64,000 nucleotides of DNA from Halichondria panicea (taxonomy: Eukaryota > Porifera > Demospongiae > Suberitida > Halichondriidae): positions 4,403,378-4,467,377 of the forward strand of contig NC_087381.1 of assembly GCF_963675165.1 (NCBI RefSeq), written 5' to 3'. A program made the position numbers and the translations under genes. Under the pieces are notes generated by a model. The model saw only the letters and a list, made by a program, of their open reading frames with translations, had not been told where the DNA came from and searched no databases. Below, one piece after another: positions 51,003 to 63,750 of the stretch. Positions within the stretch are counted from its first letter, which is position 1. Each line of letters opens with the position of its first letter.

Positions 51003-54000
51003 TCAACACACAGGAGTGCGGTCACATGAGCTCCATATCCTGCGAAGACTGAAACTAGAGAGGTCCCAGCGCTTCGAGAGTGCGCTCCATCGTCTTTTAG
51101 AACTCCAATAGATCCTTGGCTGCAGTGGATTAGTCAGTAAATCAATGCTTTACGACAGCAGTCATGCATGCATTATAACTTACTGGCCAAATCCTAATAC
51201 GTCTAATCTGGTAGTAAGCATAGATCTCAACATAGTTGTTAGGCCAGCCGTTGTTCACATTGACACAGGTTTTGACCCTCTGATGTGTGGCAGATCTGCA
51301 GTATTGGATGCAAGTCTCAGGCTCGAGCTGATAAGTGAAGCTTGCTGCAACCTCTACCCCTCCTCTAACCACCAGCTGGAAGAATGCCATGGACAAACAG
51401 TGATTTCATCATTATTATCACATAATTTATACATCACTATAATTATGACCATCTACCTATTACATTTGCACATAGAGGAACCGGAATCAATTGCACATTA
51501 CAGGGTGACATTGCATACCAGTATTGTGGCACTGGCTCCTCCCTCTGCCCTCAGGGTGAGACTAGGAATGAGACTGGCACATGCCTTCACTGTTGTCTCA
51601 CACACAGATGCTTTCACTTTTAGTCCGAGCTTGGCAGTCATTCCAACGTAGAAGTCGAGCGTTCCAACATAAATAAACACGCTGTACCTGAATTGGAATA
51701 TCCTGACACTGGAACTGTACAGATTCTTGGTGTAGGTATTACAACCAGAAGGTATATATAGTGTACCAGCGTCATTAACCAGTGTCTTGCCAACAACTAT
51801 AGCATAGATTTTCTGATAAATACTGTTCCCTGTTCTCTCTCGCAAGAACTCAGCTCTCAAAGCAGTAGAAGTCCTTCCAAAGGCATGTCCTTGGGCGATT
51901 ACTTTGCCAAACAATTTGTAACCATTTCCATTCTGCTTAATACCAGCAAATCCGCCTGCTGCCATTTGTGCGTATACTTTACTGATACCAAACTTTTTAT
52001 CCCAGATGTACGCTTTGTGCAAGGGGTGATTGATTACATCACTTCTCCTTGAGGAGTAGCTAGCAATGAGGTTGTAAATAGAGCTAGAAGCATCCCAGTC
52101 TGAGCCTCTACGTACTCGAGCGTCGTCAAAAGTATCATCTTCATTGTCTGGTCGCTCGACAGTCTGCAGCACATTATCGTAGTCCAATGCATGCTTTGTT
52201 CCCAGCTTTTGTAGATAGTGGGTCACTAATGAATGCAGTTTGGAGTCCTCAAAGAAGTCAATAGAAGCTAGAGCATCAACGTAGATATTGTGTGATTCTT
52301 TGTCCTTCACTTTGTCTAATGCTTCGATTAACATCTGCACAATGGCCTCTATTTGATCTTGGAACTGAGCTGAGAGGATAAAGTCTTGTAATTGTTCCTG
52401 CACTCTTTGATCGACTGAGTGAGCCTTGAGAGCATTAATGGAGGCTAGTTGTACATCGATATTGGTGCTGTTTAAATATTTCAACACAGTCTCTATCACT
52501 AGTTCGCTGTCAGTGTTCCCCAACGCGTGTATATTATGGATTAGTGGGTGTAGCTTCTTGCTGAACTCCACGGTAGCCTCCAGACGTTCCAGTCGATCGA
52601 TCAAATCTTTAACCACCGAGGTCTGTATTCCATCTTGCTTGTCACTAGCCAACGCCCCGTAAGCTAATAGTAGAGGGTCTACACTGGTCGGAGAGGAGTC
52701 AATGGATTTTTTCAGCCTCTCAATAAATTCTGGGTGAGGGTTTCGGGTGAAAGCGATGTGTGTAACCACGCCATTCTTTTCTTCTTGATCAACAGAGTCG
52801 AAGTATGAATTAAGAAGAGCCTACATGAATGCAACACACGTTATAGCTAGCAGGTAATTGCATACACTCACCATTTGAGAGTCGAAGTGCCCTTCCGTTG
52901 CAAGAAGTGGGTAAATTAAACTCCTCATTTTCTTGTCTTCTAGCTTGTCAGACCCTAACAGCTACGAAAGGTAGAGTACATTCATTATTATGGTGTAATT
53001 TTGTTGTCAAATATAAACCCAAATTGAATGTATACACACGTAACAACAACTTGCTAGATCTATGTACAAAATAGTGATTAGAGAATCGAACCTTTTCCAG
53101 AAAGTTGATCACATCCCGGATGGCAGGTTGTAGTTCTGGTAGTGGCTGATACTCTCCCTCCAAATCAACCAGCTGATGCAGGCGATTAGCTAGCAATGAA
53201 TGTGAACACCAACACAATGATCATTCAACTTGACACTTACATAGTCACACTATAATAATTATTGTGTCAGTACTCACTAAGTGAGTACTGACACAATAAT
53301 TATAGTGTTGGACATGGTGCAGTTGATTAGTGTACCTAGACTGCTCTGCCCTGCATCACTGTGTAATGTCTCCAAGGCTTCCCATACAGAAGGAATTTGA
53401 TGTCGAAGTGCCTCCAAGAGTCGAAGATCGGTTAGAGCTGTGATGATAAGGGTATATTAATGAGTGATGTATTAATTATAGCTATATAATAAAGTGCACT
53501 TATAGCGCTAGCTGATAGTCATGCATGCAGTATGATTGCATGCAGGCTGTAATAGTACTTACTGTAGTTTATGTTAGCTTGTAGTGTGTCAGTCACAAGA
53601 TTCTCCCGGCCGTCCTCTTCCACAGTGTCACGTTTAGTGACAATGACTGGTTTGCAGAACAACTTCACTAGTGCGTACTCTCCCTCCCCCTTCAATTCGT
53701 TGATGTCCGTGTCACTATCATAGGTCGCTGGCTCCACAGGTTCAACAGGCTGTTCAGTGACTTGTCGTATCACCCTCCTTTGCACCTCTTCCTCATCCCC
53801 AGGCCCAGTTGAATTGAGCCGAGGGTTAGCTGCTTCAACCCTGGACGAGTCTATATCTCCAAACCCTGCTGTAAGCACAATTGAGGTAGATCCTTGAGAT
53901 CGAGAGAGCACTTTGCCGTCGTAAACAATCTGCTCGTTTGCAGTGATCTGGACGTCTTCTGTAGGTGCACCCCCAGCAAGGATATGTATATTGGAACTTT

Positions 54001-55771
54001 GTATGGTGCGGAAGGCTGTTGTCTCTGTACCAATCGTTGTGTACCTATATAATAATGAAAGCACCGAGGGTGCTGATGCCTCAGTGGAGGTGCATAACAT
54101 TAATACACACATTATAATGAATATAATTAATTTACTGCATGCAAACTCAAGGAGTGGGTAATGATCGACCATGATTGTTGTTAAAAACGAACGATGCCAA
54201 CAGCTAAATTAATGGCTGCATCAGCGCAGCAGAGCCCTGCAGCTCTCTTTTCACTCTTGCAGCTACCAATAGCTAGCATTCTAGTGCAAAACTAACTACT
54301 AAATAGAGTAGCAACACTCGGTAAACAAGTTTTGCTACGCACTCTTCTGAAAAGGTTGCAATGGCATTCCAAGTAAGCAAAACTAGGCATAACTCGAGAA
54401 CGAAGCATGATTTTGCAAATCCAAGAAAACATGAGTAGAAGCCTATAGAAACTCTTACTTGTACTTCATTCATCCTTAAGCAGCTGTAGTAGCTAGTCTA
54501 CACACACACACACACAGACACAGACACACACACACTGCACACACTTTGGCAATTAATTTTTATACATGAAATAGAATTTTTATAATTCTTTAACAATGCA
54601 ATTTTTGGTCAACTTCAATTTGCGTATGACACAGTACACGCCTTACTACATTTTTAACTATTGCGAAATTGCATGTGTATAATAATTATATGCTCACTCC
54701 TTTAAAGTGTCTTTGTTTGCGATCCATGCATGCAAATTGCATTTGCAATCAGGTATAATACGCGGTATTCTGGAGATATTCTTAGACTATAATTATACTG
54801 GAAGAGCTAACATGCAGACCTTACAGGAGGTGGTGTAGAGATCATAACCTTATTTAAGCCTGCATGGTGTTAAAATCTGTCAACATTAATTTTGCTTGAA
54901 TGTTGGACACTCTTTTAAACAACGGAAGATTTAGTTCGCTTTGTTGTATTTTATATAGGAACACACACTTATTATGTACAGTTGTTTCTATGCTCACGTG
55001 TACGCTGATTTATGTAAAGACGTTGTATCTTCCTCTTCTTGTTCAGCTGTCCCCTTGAAATTGGTTTGGAAGGCAGCAACAATCCCCTTCTTAAAGTTGA
55101 CAGCCACACTGCTCTCTCCTTCAGGGTAGCTGACCTCAACAGTTTTACCATCGTCCGTTTGAATGAAACAAAATTCCCCTGCCATCATTTTGTCTTCTGG
55201 AGAGATAGGGGGGTCTTGGAGAACAGAATCACTCGGGTCAAGTTCCGGGATTTCTTCTTCAGTAGGATCAATAACTTCATCAGCACTGCAAGCAATGACT
55301 CATACATGACATTGTGCAATATACATTCATTAGATCCATGCATACCTGTCATCCTTGACCAAGTCACCTCCTACTCGCACATCACTGACTTTAATGCAGT
55401 AATGCAGAGCATTCTGATTTCCATAGACTCCGGCTGTAAAAATCGATGTGCACAACAATTACAACAATTACAATTACATGCAGCAAAACGTCCTGCATCA
55501 CACAGCTAGTTGACTGCACCTGAATCACATTGAGAAACGACAATAGCTGACACAGTAGCTACTTGCAGCTGGTCTCCGTCAAAGCTTCGCTGAGTTGAGG
55601 AGTACCGATACACACAGCTCTGACTGGACTATAAGGGAAGAGGGAACACTCGCAATTGCTCTAAGTAAAGTTAAAAGTGCGTACCTCACAAGAGCCGGAA
55701 GGTTGATACTGAGCCTTGCATAATACAAAGACTGAGGCAATAAAGATAATCACTGTGATGTATCTTGTCAT
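51003..55771 (-). CDS. Large lipid-transfer protein, vitellogenin-N/MTP-like, 984 aa, 11 exons
   Basis: Exons 55771-55685, 55628-55520, 55433-55346, 55285-54998, 54044-53563, 53437-53336, 53189-53092, 52961-52872, 52820-51519, 51375-51184 and 51119-51003 join in phase (2955 nt). The signal peptide is MTRYITVIIFIASVFVLCKA. A vitellogenin-N-type lipid-transfer module follows: SCVYRYSSTQRSFDGDQLQV, VAVNFKKGIVAAF, an acidic loop, then helical repeats with HPLIHNIHALGNTDSELVIE and VQLASINALKAH. After a basic RVRR site near residue 680 come beta-rich repeats (NGNGYKLFGKVIAQGHAFGR) and a short basic cysteine tail. The family binds and moves lipid in the ER and secretory pathway. The size is close to microsomal triglyceride transfer protein (about 890 aa) and far below vitellogenin; I see no von Willebrand D domain. 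MTP, or a lineage-specific relative, is the best reading. Confidence 0.85.
53247..53309. other. 31-bp-arm hairpin in intron 6 of the lipid-transfer gene
   Basis: The segment CACTATAATAATTATTGTGT, going on to CAGTACTCACT, faces its complement across a centre TCACTAAGTGA. The arms match fully except for a 3-bp indel (one extra AAT). It is a foldback element or a structured intronic RNA. Confidence 0.75.
54054..54540 (-). repeat. Long interspersed repeat (copy C), truncated, in intron 4
   Basis: Starts AATGAAAGCACCGAGGGTGC and runs through the conserved blocks of the family to a CA run at about 54502-54540, where it stops without the GCGCATGCGC end. It lies in intron 4 of the lipid-transfer gene, its left end only about 10 bp from the acceptor of exon 5. 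Confidence 0.75.
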
Positions 55772-55774
55772 TCT

Positions 55775-56935
55775 GGGTTTCCACCGCCAAAGCTAATGTC
55801 TAATAAGATTCGAAAAGACTCAATCCGCACAGTCAATTCAGTTTCTTCTGTTAGCATGAGTGGCAAGTGCTTAGCAGACTTGAGCAGAGCAATTACATTT
55901 CACACAGTATATAATTATGCTCTTTTATAACAATATTGCAGATTAAATTTTAATGAGCCATGCCCCACAGGAAACAGCAATAATGTTAATTATTGATGTG
56001 TCCACTTTGAGTTTGTATCATAGCAACTATATAGGTGGGGTTTAACTACCATAAACTCTATAGCCCTATACATAGAGCGCATTCCTAAACTCACTTTCCT
56101 GATTTAAGATTTTATAGCCAAAAAGAAGGGTGATGCTCGCTCTAGACAAAGCACAGATGAGTGGGGCTCACTAAACATCAGGAAAGCAGGAAAAAAGGGT
56201 TGGGCTAGCTGTTTGGACATAGACAAGTATGTAGAGTTAGCTGGGTCAAGCTTGTCGTTCGTTTTATTTAGACTGCTAGTTGCATCCAATCTAAAAGTAG
56301 GTGAGGTATAGCTTTGATAGCAAGCATTTTTCATTCCAGTGGGTATATATAACACTATTGTCCATTACATCAAAATTTCTTCCAACTAAGTTCAAAATAG
56401 CACTATAGCGCTATATATAGCTGATTCAGAAGTGCTGATTCGCATTAGGAGCTATAGTGTTATACATACAAATGCATGTTGTACGGACTTATTAATTATC
56501 AAGAATTGGTGGATACTTCTATGGTTTATTAGCTGTTAAAATTCAGTAATTTAGTGGTTTGTGGTTGTATTGCAGGATGATTCTAGAATTTAGTAAGGAC
56601 TTGGAAAGACAATTCCAGAAGTTTCTTTCATTTGGTGTATAAAAGTAGGACTAGAATTATCTGTATTGTTGTTGCTTAAAAAGTCATATCAATTGAAACA
56701 CTGTTTAAAAGATCCACGGGTAGTTCCCTCACTAACAGGCTAGAGAGGCTAGTCTGTTACACATGTGTATATTATATTAAATGCATTTCTACAACACTAT
56801 TGCTATAGCGAGTAAGCGAAACTGAAGAGCATGACAAAATCTAATTAGGACCAAACTAAAAGAGCAAAAATCATTATTTCAATTAACTACAATGTTTAGG
56901 AGTGGAATTCAATGTATTGCAGAAGCCGCAGTTTT
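55775..56935. other. Upstream flank of the lipid-transfer gene
   Basis: Holds the promoter of the minus-strand lipid-transfer gene. I see no recognisable second gene. The frame at 56104-56355 has no supporting features. Confidence 0.5.
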
Positions 56936-56938
56936 ATA

Positions 56939-57153
56939 CCGTATTACTAGAATGTTTTGCGAGCATCAAACATTTGCGAACTTTGCGATGGTTAATCAAT
57001 TCCCAACAATAAAATCCGCAAAATCTAAATTATTACTAGTAAATACACACGATCCTTGCCAGAACGCAATAGTTAGATTACAAAGGGTCAATTTTCTGCT
57101 AATTTGGCTCATTCGCAAAGGTTTTTCACCAGCAAAATATTCTAGTAATACGG
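56939..57153. mobile_element. Inverted-repeat element (CCGTATTACT family), copy 2
   Basis: A 215-bp element, TA-flanked, with ends CCGTATTACTAGAATGTTTT and, reversed, CCGTATTACTAGAATATTTT. It is highly similar to 614-829 over its whole length. Confidence 0.85.
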
Positions 57154-57299
57154 TAGCAGCCGGGTCAAGACTCGTGCACTGCATGGGACTGTATTTATAT
57201 ATACATAAGATCACAGAACTAGAGCCAGTGTTTAAAGTGCCTTGCATTCTCTTAAATTCATTCACTTCCTCGCAGGAAACCATGTTATTGTATGCATGT

Positions 57300-57420
57300 G
57301 CCCAAAATGTGGACTGCTGTTGATCAATATTAGGTGGGTGGACTGTGGCATATTCAGTAATATCCGGCCTGCCTCTGGAAAAAAGGTGCATGTCTTGAGG
57401 TTCTACTGTATATTCTTTGC
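57300..57420. mobile_element. Half of a Tigger-like element
   Basis: Shares GGTGGGTGGA, ATATCCGGCCTGCCTCTGGA and CTTGAGGTTCTACTGTA with the right half of the intact element at 58077-58372. The left half is missing. Confidence 0.6.
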
Positions 57421-57774
57421 ACTGTACAATAAAATTATATGCTCACTGTGAAGATTTTCTAAGAACGCCCCCTCCTCCCCACCCCCAATCAATTATTATG
57501 GTATATACTTTCAAGAGCCATCAGGATATGACTCATGATTTTAATACTTTAAAATGAGCAGTTATAGGGTTGATTATGCACTTCTCAGTCTTTGTAATCC
57601 ACATGTGAAACACTCACACAACTGTTCGGCAGTCCAACTTTCCTTGCCACTTTTACTGGGCTGAAACACATAAATATACCCATAATTTTGTACCAATCAG
57701 ATTGTTTAATATGGCTACATTATATAACAATTTGGGAGGTTCAAAGTGAATTACCAAGCTCATGGTTTCATGCA

Positions 57775-58076
57775 GTGCATGCATTAATTATAGTTGCACT
57801 CTAAACCACTTCACATTGTACTTCTTTTTAATGTCAACAAGTTGTGCATGCATGCATGGCTCAAACATGTGTTTTTCTCTATTCAGTGCATTAATTGTGG
57901 TTGCCATTCTAAGCCAATTCACATGTACTTCTTTTTAATGTCAACAAGTTATGGCCCAAACATGTGTTTTCCCTCTAAAGAAAGTGAATAATTATTATGA
58001 AGTGGGCACACATGCAGGTCATCTTGGGGCTTCAGTCCATTAATTGTGGTTGCCATTCTAAGCCAGTTCACATGTA
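57775..58076 (+). repeat. Tandem repeat of a unit of about 100 bp, interrupted
   Basis: Three copies of GCATTAATTATAGTTGCACT-like DNA followed by TTCACATGTACTTCTTTTTA occur at about 57778, 57887 and 58037. The third copy is cut after TTCACATGTA by the Tigger-like insertion. Confidence 0.75.
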
Positions 58077-58372
58077 CAGTAGAACCTCGATTATCCGGCC
58101 CTCCATTATCCGGAACCTCGATTATCCGGCTTGGCAGTTTTCTTTTTATCAGATTAGAAAATGGGTGTGTCCCTCAAATGCGCATGCGCGTTACAGCTGT
58201 TACCATGGAGACATGCCTGCTTATCTTCTGCGCATGCGCAGACAACCATGTGGCACTGCTGTTTATCAATAAAGTGGGTGGATCAAGGCGTGGTTTATCT
58301 ATTCATATTCACTTATCCGGCCTGCTTCTGGAACCAAGGTGTCCGGATAATCGGATAATCAAGGTTCTACTG
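58077..58372. mobile_element. Tigger/pogo-like inverted-repeat element
   Basis: Starts CAGTAGAACCTCGATTATCC, has inner ATTATCCGGAACCTCGATTA repeats, and ends AATCAAGGTTCTACTG, with TA on both sides. These ends are very like those of Tigger/pogo elements of animals (family knowledge). At 296 bp it has no transposase. Confidence 0.85.
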
Positions 58373-58379
58373 TACAGTG

Positions 58380-60225
58380 GTTTTCCTTACCTATACTGCA
58401 AGAGCACTGCAACCACAATGTAGTTAATTTGGTTGGCTTCTGTTATGATTGTTAGTAACAAGCCAACAAAATTACTTGCTATGGGCTGCAAAATGCAAAC
58501 TGTAACCGGTTTTAATTTGGCAATTTCAAAACTGCCAAATTAGTGGACCTAATTGCTGTAGTAGCCTAAGACGTCAAATTAAAAATCGCCAAATTCTAAT
58601 AGCTCACTCGCCATAATAGCCGCTAAATGTTCCAGGTGTCTCATATTTTGTCTGGCTGAAGTGATGGTAGCTCTGATGGTAGCTCAGCTAACTTGTTGCT
58701 TGACTATACGGTTATTGGAGGCTCTGGCTAATCCAACAGTCAATGTTGACTTAGTTGTGCTTGTTTCTGCTCTTCTTTGCCCATGCAGTTGCTATTAAAG
58801 TATGTACCATATACTACTCTACCGAGATTACGCCCACCATAATTGCATGCTACAAAACAGCTATACAGGTGGGATGAGCTTAATTTTGAATAATTTACTC
58901 ATGTTTGTACATCATAATTATAACATGCATGTATACTTAATATGTATTTGTTTTTTTGTCTGTGATGCTTGTCAGGGCTCTTAGGAAGACCAGCAATACA
59001 GCTGATTAGACTTCCCTGTTTAAATAAAATATCTACTATAATTGTACTACTACGTGTATATAATTAAACCTAGCAACCAAGAGTATATATAGGGTGTGTA
59101 CTCGAGAGGATTGTATGGCCAAAAAAGAATACAAACATGGTGATCAAGAAAGCACAGTGTGTCACTTTGTCACAAGGTCATCAATGCACTATAATTATTG
59201 TGACAAGTGCATGTACAACATTTACAACAATTTGCGTGAAGTGGTGTACATAATTGTAATGCCATTGATGTACGTATATGTTGGACATTTATTACAGTAC
59301 AGACCAAAAACACATCTTTAACACCAAATTACGGTAACATGCATAATCATCTATTATAATTATATATACTCTAACACTGATGAGGATGTGACGAATTGCC
59401 ATACATGCATGCAGCTCTCTCGGTCATTTTGTTTGACAATGTAAATTTAATTGGTTCTTTCTCTTGGGGCCATGCATGCATGTAATCCAATTGCGAATGT
59501 TTTTCTGCTTATATTGACCGAGCTCTTATAAAAATGTATAATTATAATTATAGTTCATCCAGTTTTCCAGGCTTATAGTCAATGGCTGCAGTTATTGTTA
59601 TAGTAAGGTGTTGTGTTTCTATATTAACCCGATTAGGCAGCAGTGGGTTATAGTAGTCTGCCAGTGTGTCTGTCTGCATACATGACATTTGTATTCTATA
59701 GAGTCTGTGTATGTTAGACAATAATGCACTGAAGCCCCAAGGTGAACCACAATTATATTTATGGTTAATATTGAAAGTACAGTCATGCATGTGAAGAGGT
59801 GAAGCCAAGTTATATACTTTATAACTTCTGTTCACAGTCATGTAAAATTGTCTCATATTCTATAATTATATTTGCCTCAAACTACCGAGTGAGCTGCAAA
59901 ACACATACTGCACATGCAGCTAGTACATAACTTATTATAACAACTACATGTATTATAATCATGCAAATTTATAGTTAGGAGACAATATTTTCTGTAGAGA
60001 TAAATCATCGACTATAAATTATTAGATTGTGGATTGTCTCTACATGCATGGTTTCAGCTTTCATGCACTATATACATTATGTATAATTATAGTGCATGTA
60101 TATGCATGTACTCCTGCATGACCCCCCCCCAAGAATACGTTGATACCTTGAGGTTATCCACTATAAACCAGTGAACTTGTTTTAAGGATACAAAGACAAT
60201 AAATGTAAACACACACACTGAACCT
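58380..60225. other. Gene-poor interval
   Basis: No reading frame with domain, signal or splice support. There is a foldback-like pair GGTTTTAATTTGGCAATTTC / AATTAAAAATCGCCAAATTC at about 58508-58595. The rest is AT-rich. Confidence 0.55.
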
Positions 60226-60227
60226 AA

Positions 60228-63200
60228 TCAGGAGAAGCGTACTTTAGAACTGTCCCAATAAATGGACGAGTGCTTGAACACCAGTGTCCAAATGTACGGG
60301 ATGAAGAATGCCTCAGGCTGGTCCTCCTCCACATAGCGGAACTTGAGCTCAGGAAACAACTGGAGGGCGAAAATGAGATGATGAATGTATAATGTATGTT
60401 TTAATGTATGCATGTTTGTACATCATGTACGTTTGACAAAAAGTGGAAAACACTACATGTATAAACAATTTTAAAAGGTGGGATCTATATTCATTTGGAG
60501 TTCCTACAACAGAAAACAAAATTATGAATTTGGAGTCATTACAGATCTTTGAATGACCTACAGATCGTCAACAGGACAATTTTTCTTTGTTTTTGGCTTA
60601 ATTTTGCCTAAATGAGCTGGAAAGCACAGTACTACACTTAATTATGCCTCGGTGCACATGCGCGGTATATGGTATAGTGTGTGTGTGTGTGTGTAGCCTG
60701 CTACAGCTGCTCAGGGATCAACGAAGTGCAAGTAAGAGTTTCTATGGGCTTCTAGCCATGATTATAATTTGTGGATTTCGCTTGGTTCTCGAGTTATGCC
60801 TTAGTTTTGCTTACTTGGAATACCATTGCAGCCTTTTCAGAAGAGTGCGTAGCCAAACTTGTCCATGGAGTGTTGCTGCTCTACTTATTAGTTAGCTCTG
60901 CAATAGAACGCTAGCTATCGGTAGCTGCAGGAGTAAGAAGAGGGTTAGGGTTCTGCAAGGCTCTACTGCACTGATTTAGCAGCCATTAATTATAGACTTT
61001 GAACTTCGGCATCTATTTTAGTAACAATCGTGGTCGATCATTTCCCACTCTTTTGAGTCCTGCATGATTCTGCCTAGCCTGCATGCAGCAGCAAAAATGT
61101 TCATCATGATATCATCATGAGTGTATTAGCAATAGCTAGTAACTTTAATTTGGCACATCCACCAAGGCATCAGCACCCGCGGTACTTTCATTTTGTACAC
61201 CAGTTATTTTTGTAACAACATTAAATTGTGTACTACACGCACATATGTACGTGTGTGTTCATGTACAGTGTACCCACCCTTAGCCTGTTCCTGGGCCAAG
61301 CCTTTGCAGTCTGCTCGATGGTGGACAGAACGTACTCGGAGGAGTAGGGGGAGGGGCCACTCTGCTCCAGCTTGGACGAGAAGAAGGACACCACCTTTAA
61401 GGGGAGGGGCATTAAGAAGTTTTGAAGCAAGTACACTTGTATGTCACGTAAAAAGTATACACTTATTTGGGTTGCTAGATATACATGTAGGCATTATGAA
61501 GTACATGCCTACTGTAAATATAATTATGTGTACATTATGACCACAAAGCTGGTCGCCCCTAAATGTGGGAGCAAAGTGGGTGTAACCAAAGATTATCGAG
61601 ATGAATTGAAAAGGTTGGATAATCTCTTTGGGACATAATGATGTATGTGCGCAAATGAATATGCAACATAATAATTATGCTCACAGTTTCCATATTCTGC
61701 ACAAGGTCCATGAGAGAGGGGTGTGACCGATAGGGCTCGAAGATCTCCCTCTGATAGAGGAGGGAGTATATGAGGTGGGGGTTATTGTGGAGGTTGTGTG
61801 TCAGACAAGAGTTGATGATCTCCAACACCATCTGAAGCACCTCCTCCAGAATCACACGGTCTGTCGTCTGTGTGTTTGTGGGAGGAGGGATTGTAACACA
61901 CTTATCGTGAGTGTGCATGTGTATCATGTCCATGGAGTAGAACTACCCTTCAAATAAAAGGGATTTTGTTCAACTTCAACTACCTCTCCACATAGGACTA
62001 CTCTGACCGTACGTATTCCCTTATAATAGTTTAATACGACCACTTTAAATTTAAATAGGAGATTTAGTACACGGTCTACACTAGCTGTATATAGTACCAT
62101 TTTATTGTTTTACATAATTTGAATTGTGACAGTGAAGACTTACAGACAATAAGTGACAGCTAGTGTACACACTTACACAATCCGAGTCCAGGGAGGGTGT
62201 GTCGGGTGTTGTGGGTGTGGTCGGGGTGGACGGATCACTGCTGAGTCGCTCCGAGATCCTCTGATGCTTTTTAGCAAGAAGCTTAAACAAACTGGAGGGG
62301 GAAGAAGGAGAGGCACGTGAATATTACGTAATAATGACATGTACATGTACATGTATGTAATTAACAATTAACTCAAACACTTAGAATACTACTTACAGAT
62401 AGTCGGACTGTATTATATGTACATTGAAGGATGTACATATAATAATTGCTTCTAAATAATTATACGTGGAAAGGGGGATAATAATTATAACCACAAACAA
62501 CATAGACAACAATGAGGTACATGCACTTCTATTAGTTTACAAAGCAATCTCTTCACTCACTTGACGATTTTCCTGGCAGCGTCGAGGTGGAGAGAGTGAA
62601 AGTGAGAGGACATGTTAGCTAGTGCAGCCAGGCAGTTGGTGTGAAGGTACTTGTCCTACATTGTACAACAAGGGGTGCAGGGTTATACAAAACTGTAGGA
62701 AAGGGTAGATAAGAACATAAGTCATAACAACAGATTGAAGGCCAATGAAAGATCCATCATAGTCAATTGTGGGGAAAACATCTGAACGTATGCAAAAGTA
62801 TTGTGCGCGAGGTGACTGACAGCAGCAGCCATGGAAGCTAGGCTGTGATACTAATTTCTTGCACTGGTTACTCTAGCATGTTGGAGAGGGGGGGGAGTTA
62901 TCATGGCACAACAAGCCCCCGCAGAGAGATACCAACATGCACCAACTTTCTTTTAAAAATGTCAATCCCATAGATAGCTAGAGTATACAGTACGTACTGT
63001 ACATGAACTAATACGTGTACATACAAATGTATAACAACTGAATTCATGTCTCACCCTGATGTGAGTGATGTTGACCTGTACGGTTTTGATCAGGATCATG
63101 ACCATGAGACTGCCAAGGGGAACAGCTGCCAGCCGCCGCTCAACGTACCAGGGCACATTCGGCACTATCTGTGAATGAGGGAGTGTACGAGATGTGTGTG

Positions 63201-63750
63201 GAAACTTCGTAAAATGTATAACTACATGCATGTACATGTACACTGTTAGCCTCGTTCTCAGGCCGAGTTGTTTCTAAAATAACGCTACCATAGGCCTAGG
63301 ATAGATTGTATCTGAGACTGGGCGTGTCTATAGCGATGGTAATCTGTGTAATAAAACATGCCGTAAATGCCTATTGAATTCATACTTTCACTGAAAATGC
63401 AGCTAGAAAGATAATAATAGTATGCTATCTAGTCCAGGTAGATTGAGCTACATGTAAATGGCTTCCAAGTTCATGGAATTAGTTGTACATGTTTAGTTTT
63501 GACAATGTAGACTCGACTATAAAATTTATAGATGCAAGCATGTAGATGCAAATGTGTGTGTGTGCGAGGTATGTAGTAGTGGTGGTCTATAATACGCTGG
63601 AGGACGAAACATGATCAACCATACCTTCTCGTGAATGGACTTATTGAAGCATTCATCCTGGCTGAGGATGAGTAGGATGATCAGCAACATGTACACGTGG
63701 TGGGAGCTCTCGTTACCGTGGTCATGCAGCTGTTTCAGTAGCGGCAAAAC
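60228..63750 (-). CDS. DYM: Dymeclin, C-terminal seven exons (293 aa visible)
   Basis: Dymeclin is a Golgi-associated protein needed for membrane traffic and early bone development in vertebrates. Exons 63750-63625, 63168-63055, 62655-62561, 62291-62177, 61867-61685, 61394-61278 and 60359-60228 join in phase at GT..AG borders and end in TGA. Family hallmarks follow in order: [94 protein letters not shown] and [20 protein letters not shown]. The human protein is about 669 aa, so the N-terminal half lies right of the window. A Thr/Pro insert ([18 protein letters not shown]) sits where the human protein has a short variable loop. The C-terminus is a little shorter than in human (ends VRFS). Confidence 0.95.
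60640..61195 (+). repeat. Long interspersed repeat (copy D) in dymeclin intron
   Basis: From ATGCCTCGGTGCACATGCGC to AGCACCCGCGGTACTTTCAT with a short GT run; it lies in the last intron of the dymeclin gene, on the opposite strand to the gene. It is more diverged than copy B and I find no clean target duplication. Confidence 0.75.

Noticed and set aside
51145-51651. Plus-strand frame of 168 aa
   Set aside because: Antisense shadow of exons 9 and 10 of the lipid-transfer gene, which has strong family evidence on the minus strand.
55039-55509. Plus-strand frame of 156 aa
   Set aside because: Antisense to exons 3 and 4 of the lipid-transfer gene.
58802-59321. Plus-strand frames with hydrophobic segments
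   Set aside because: No signal, domain or splice evidence; typical chance frames in AT-rich DNA.
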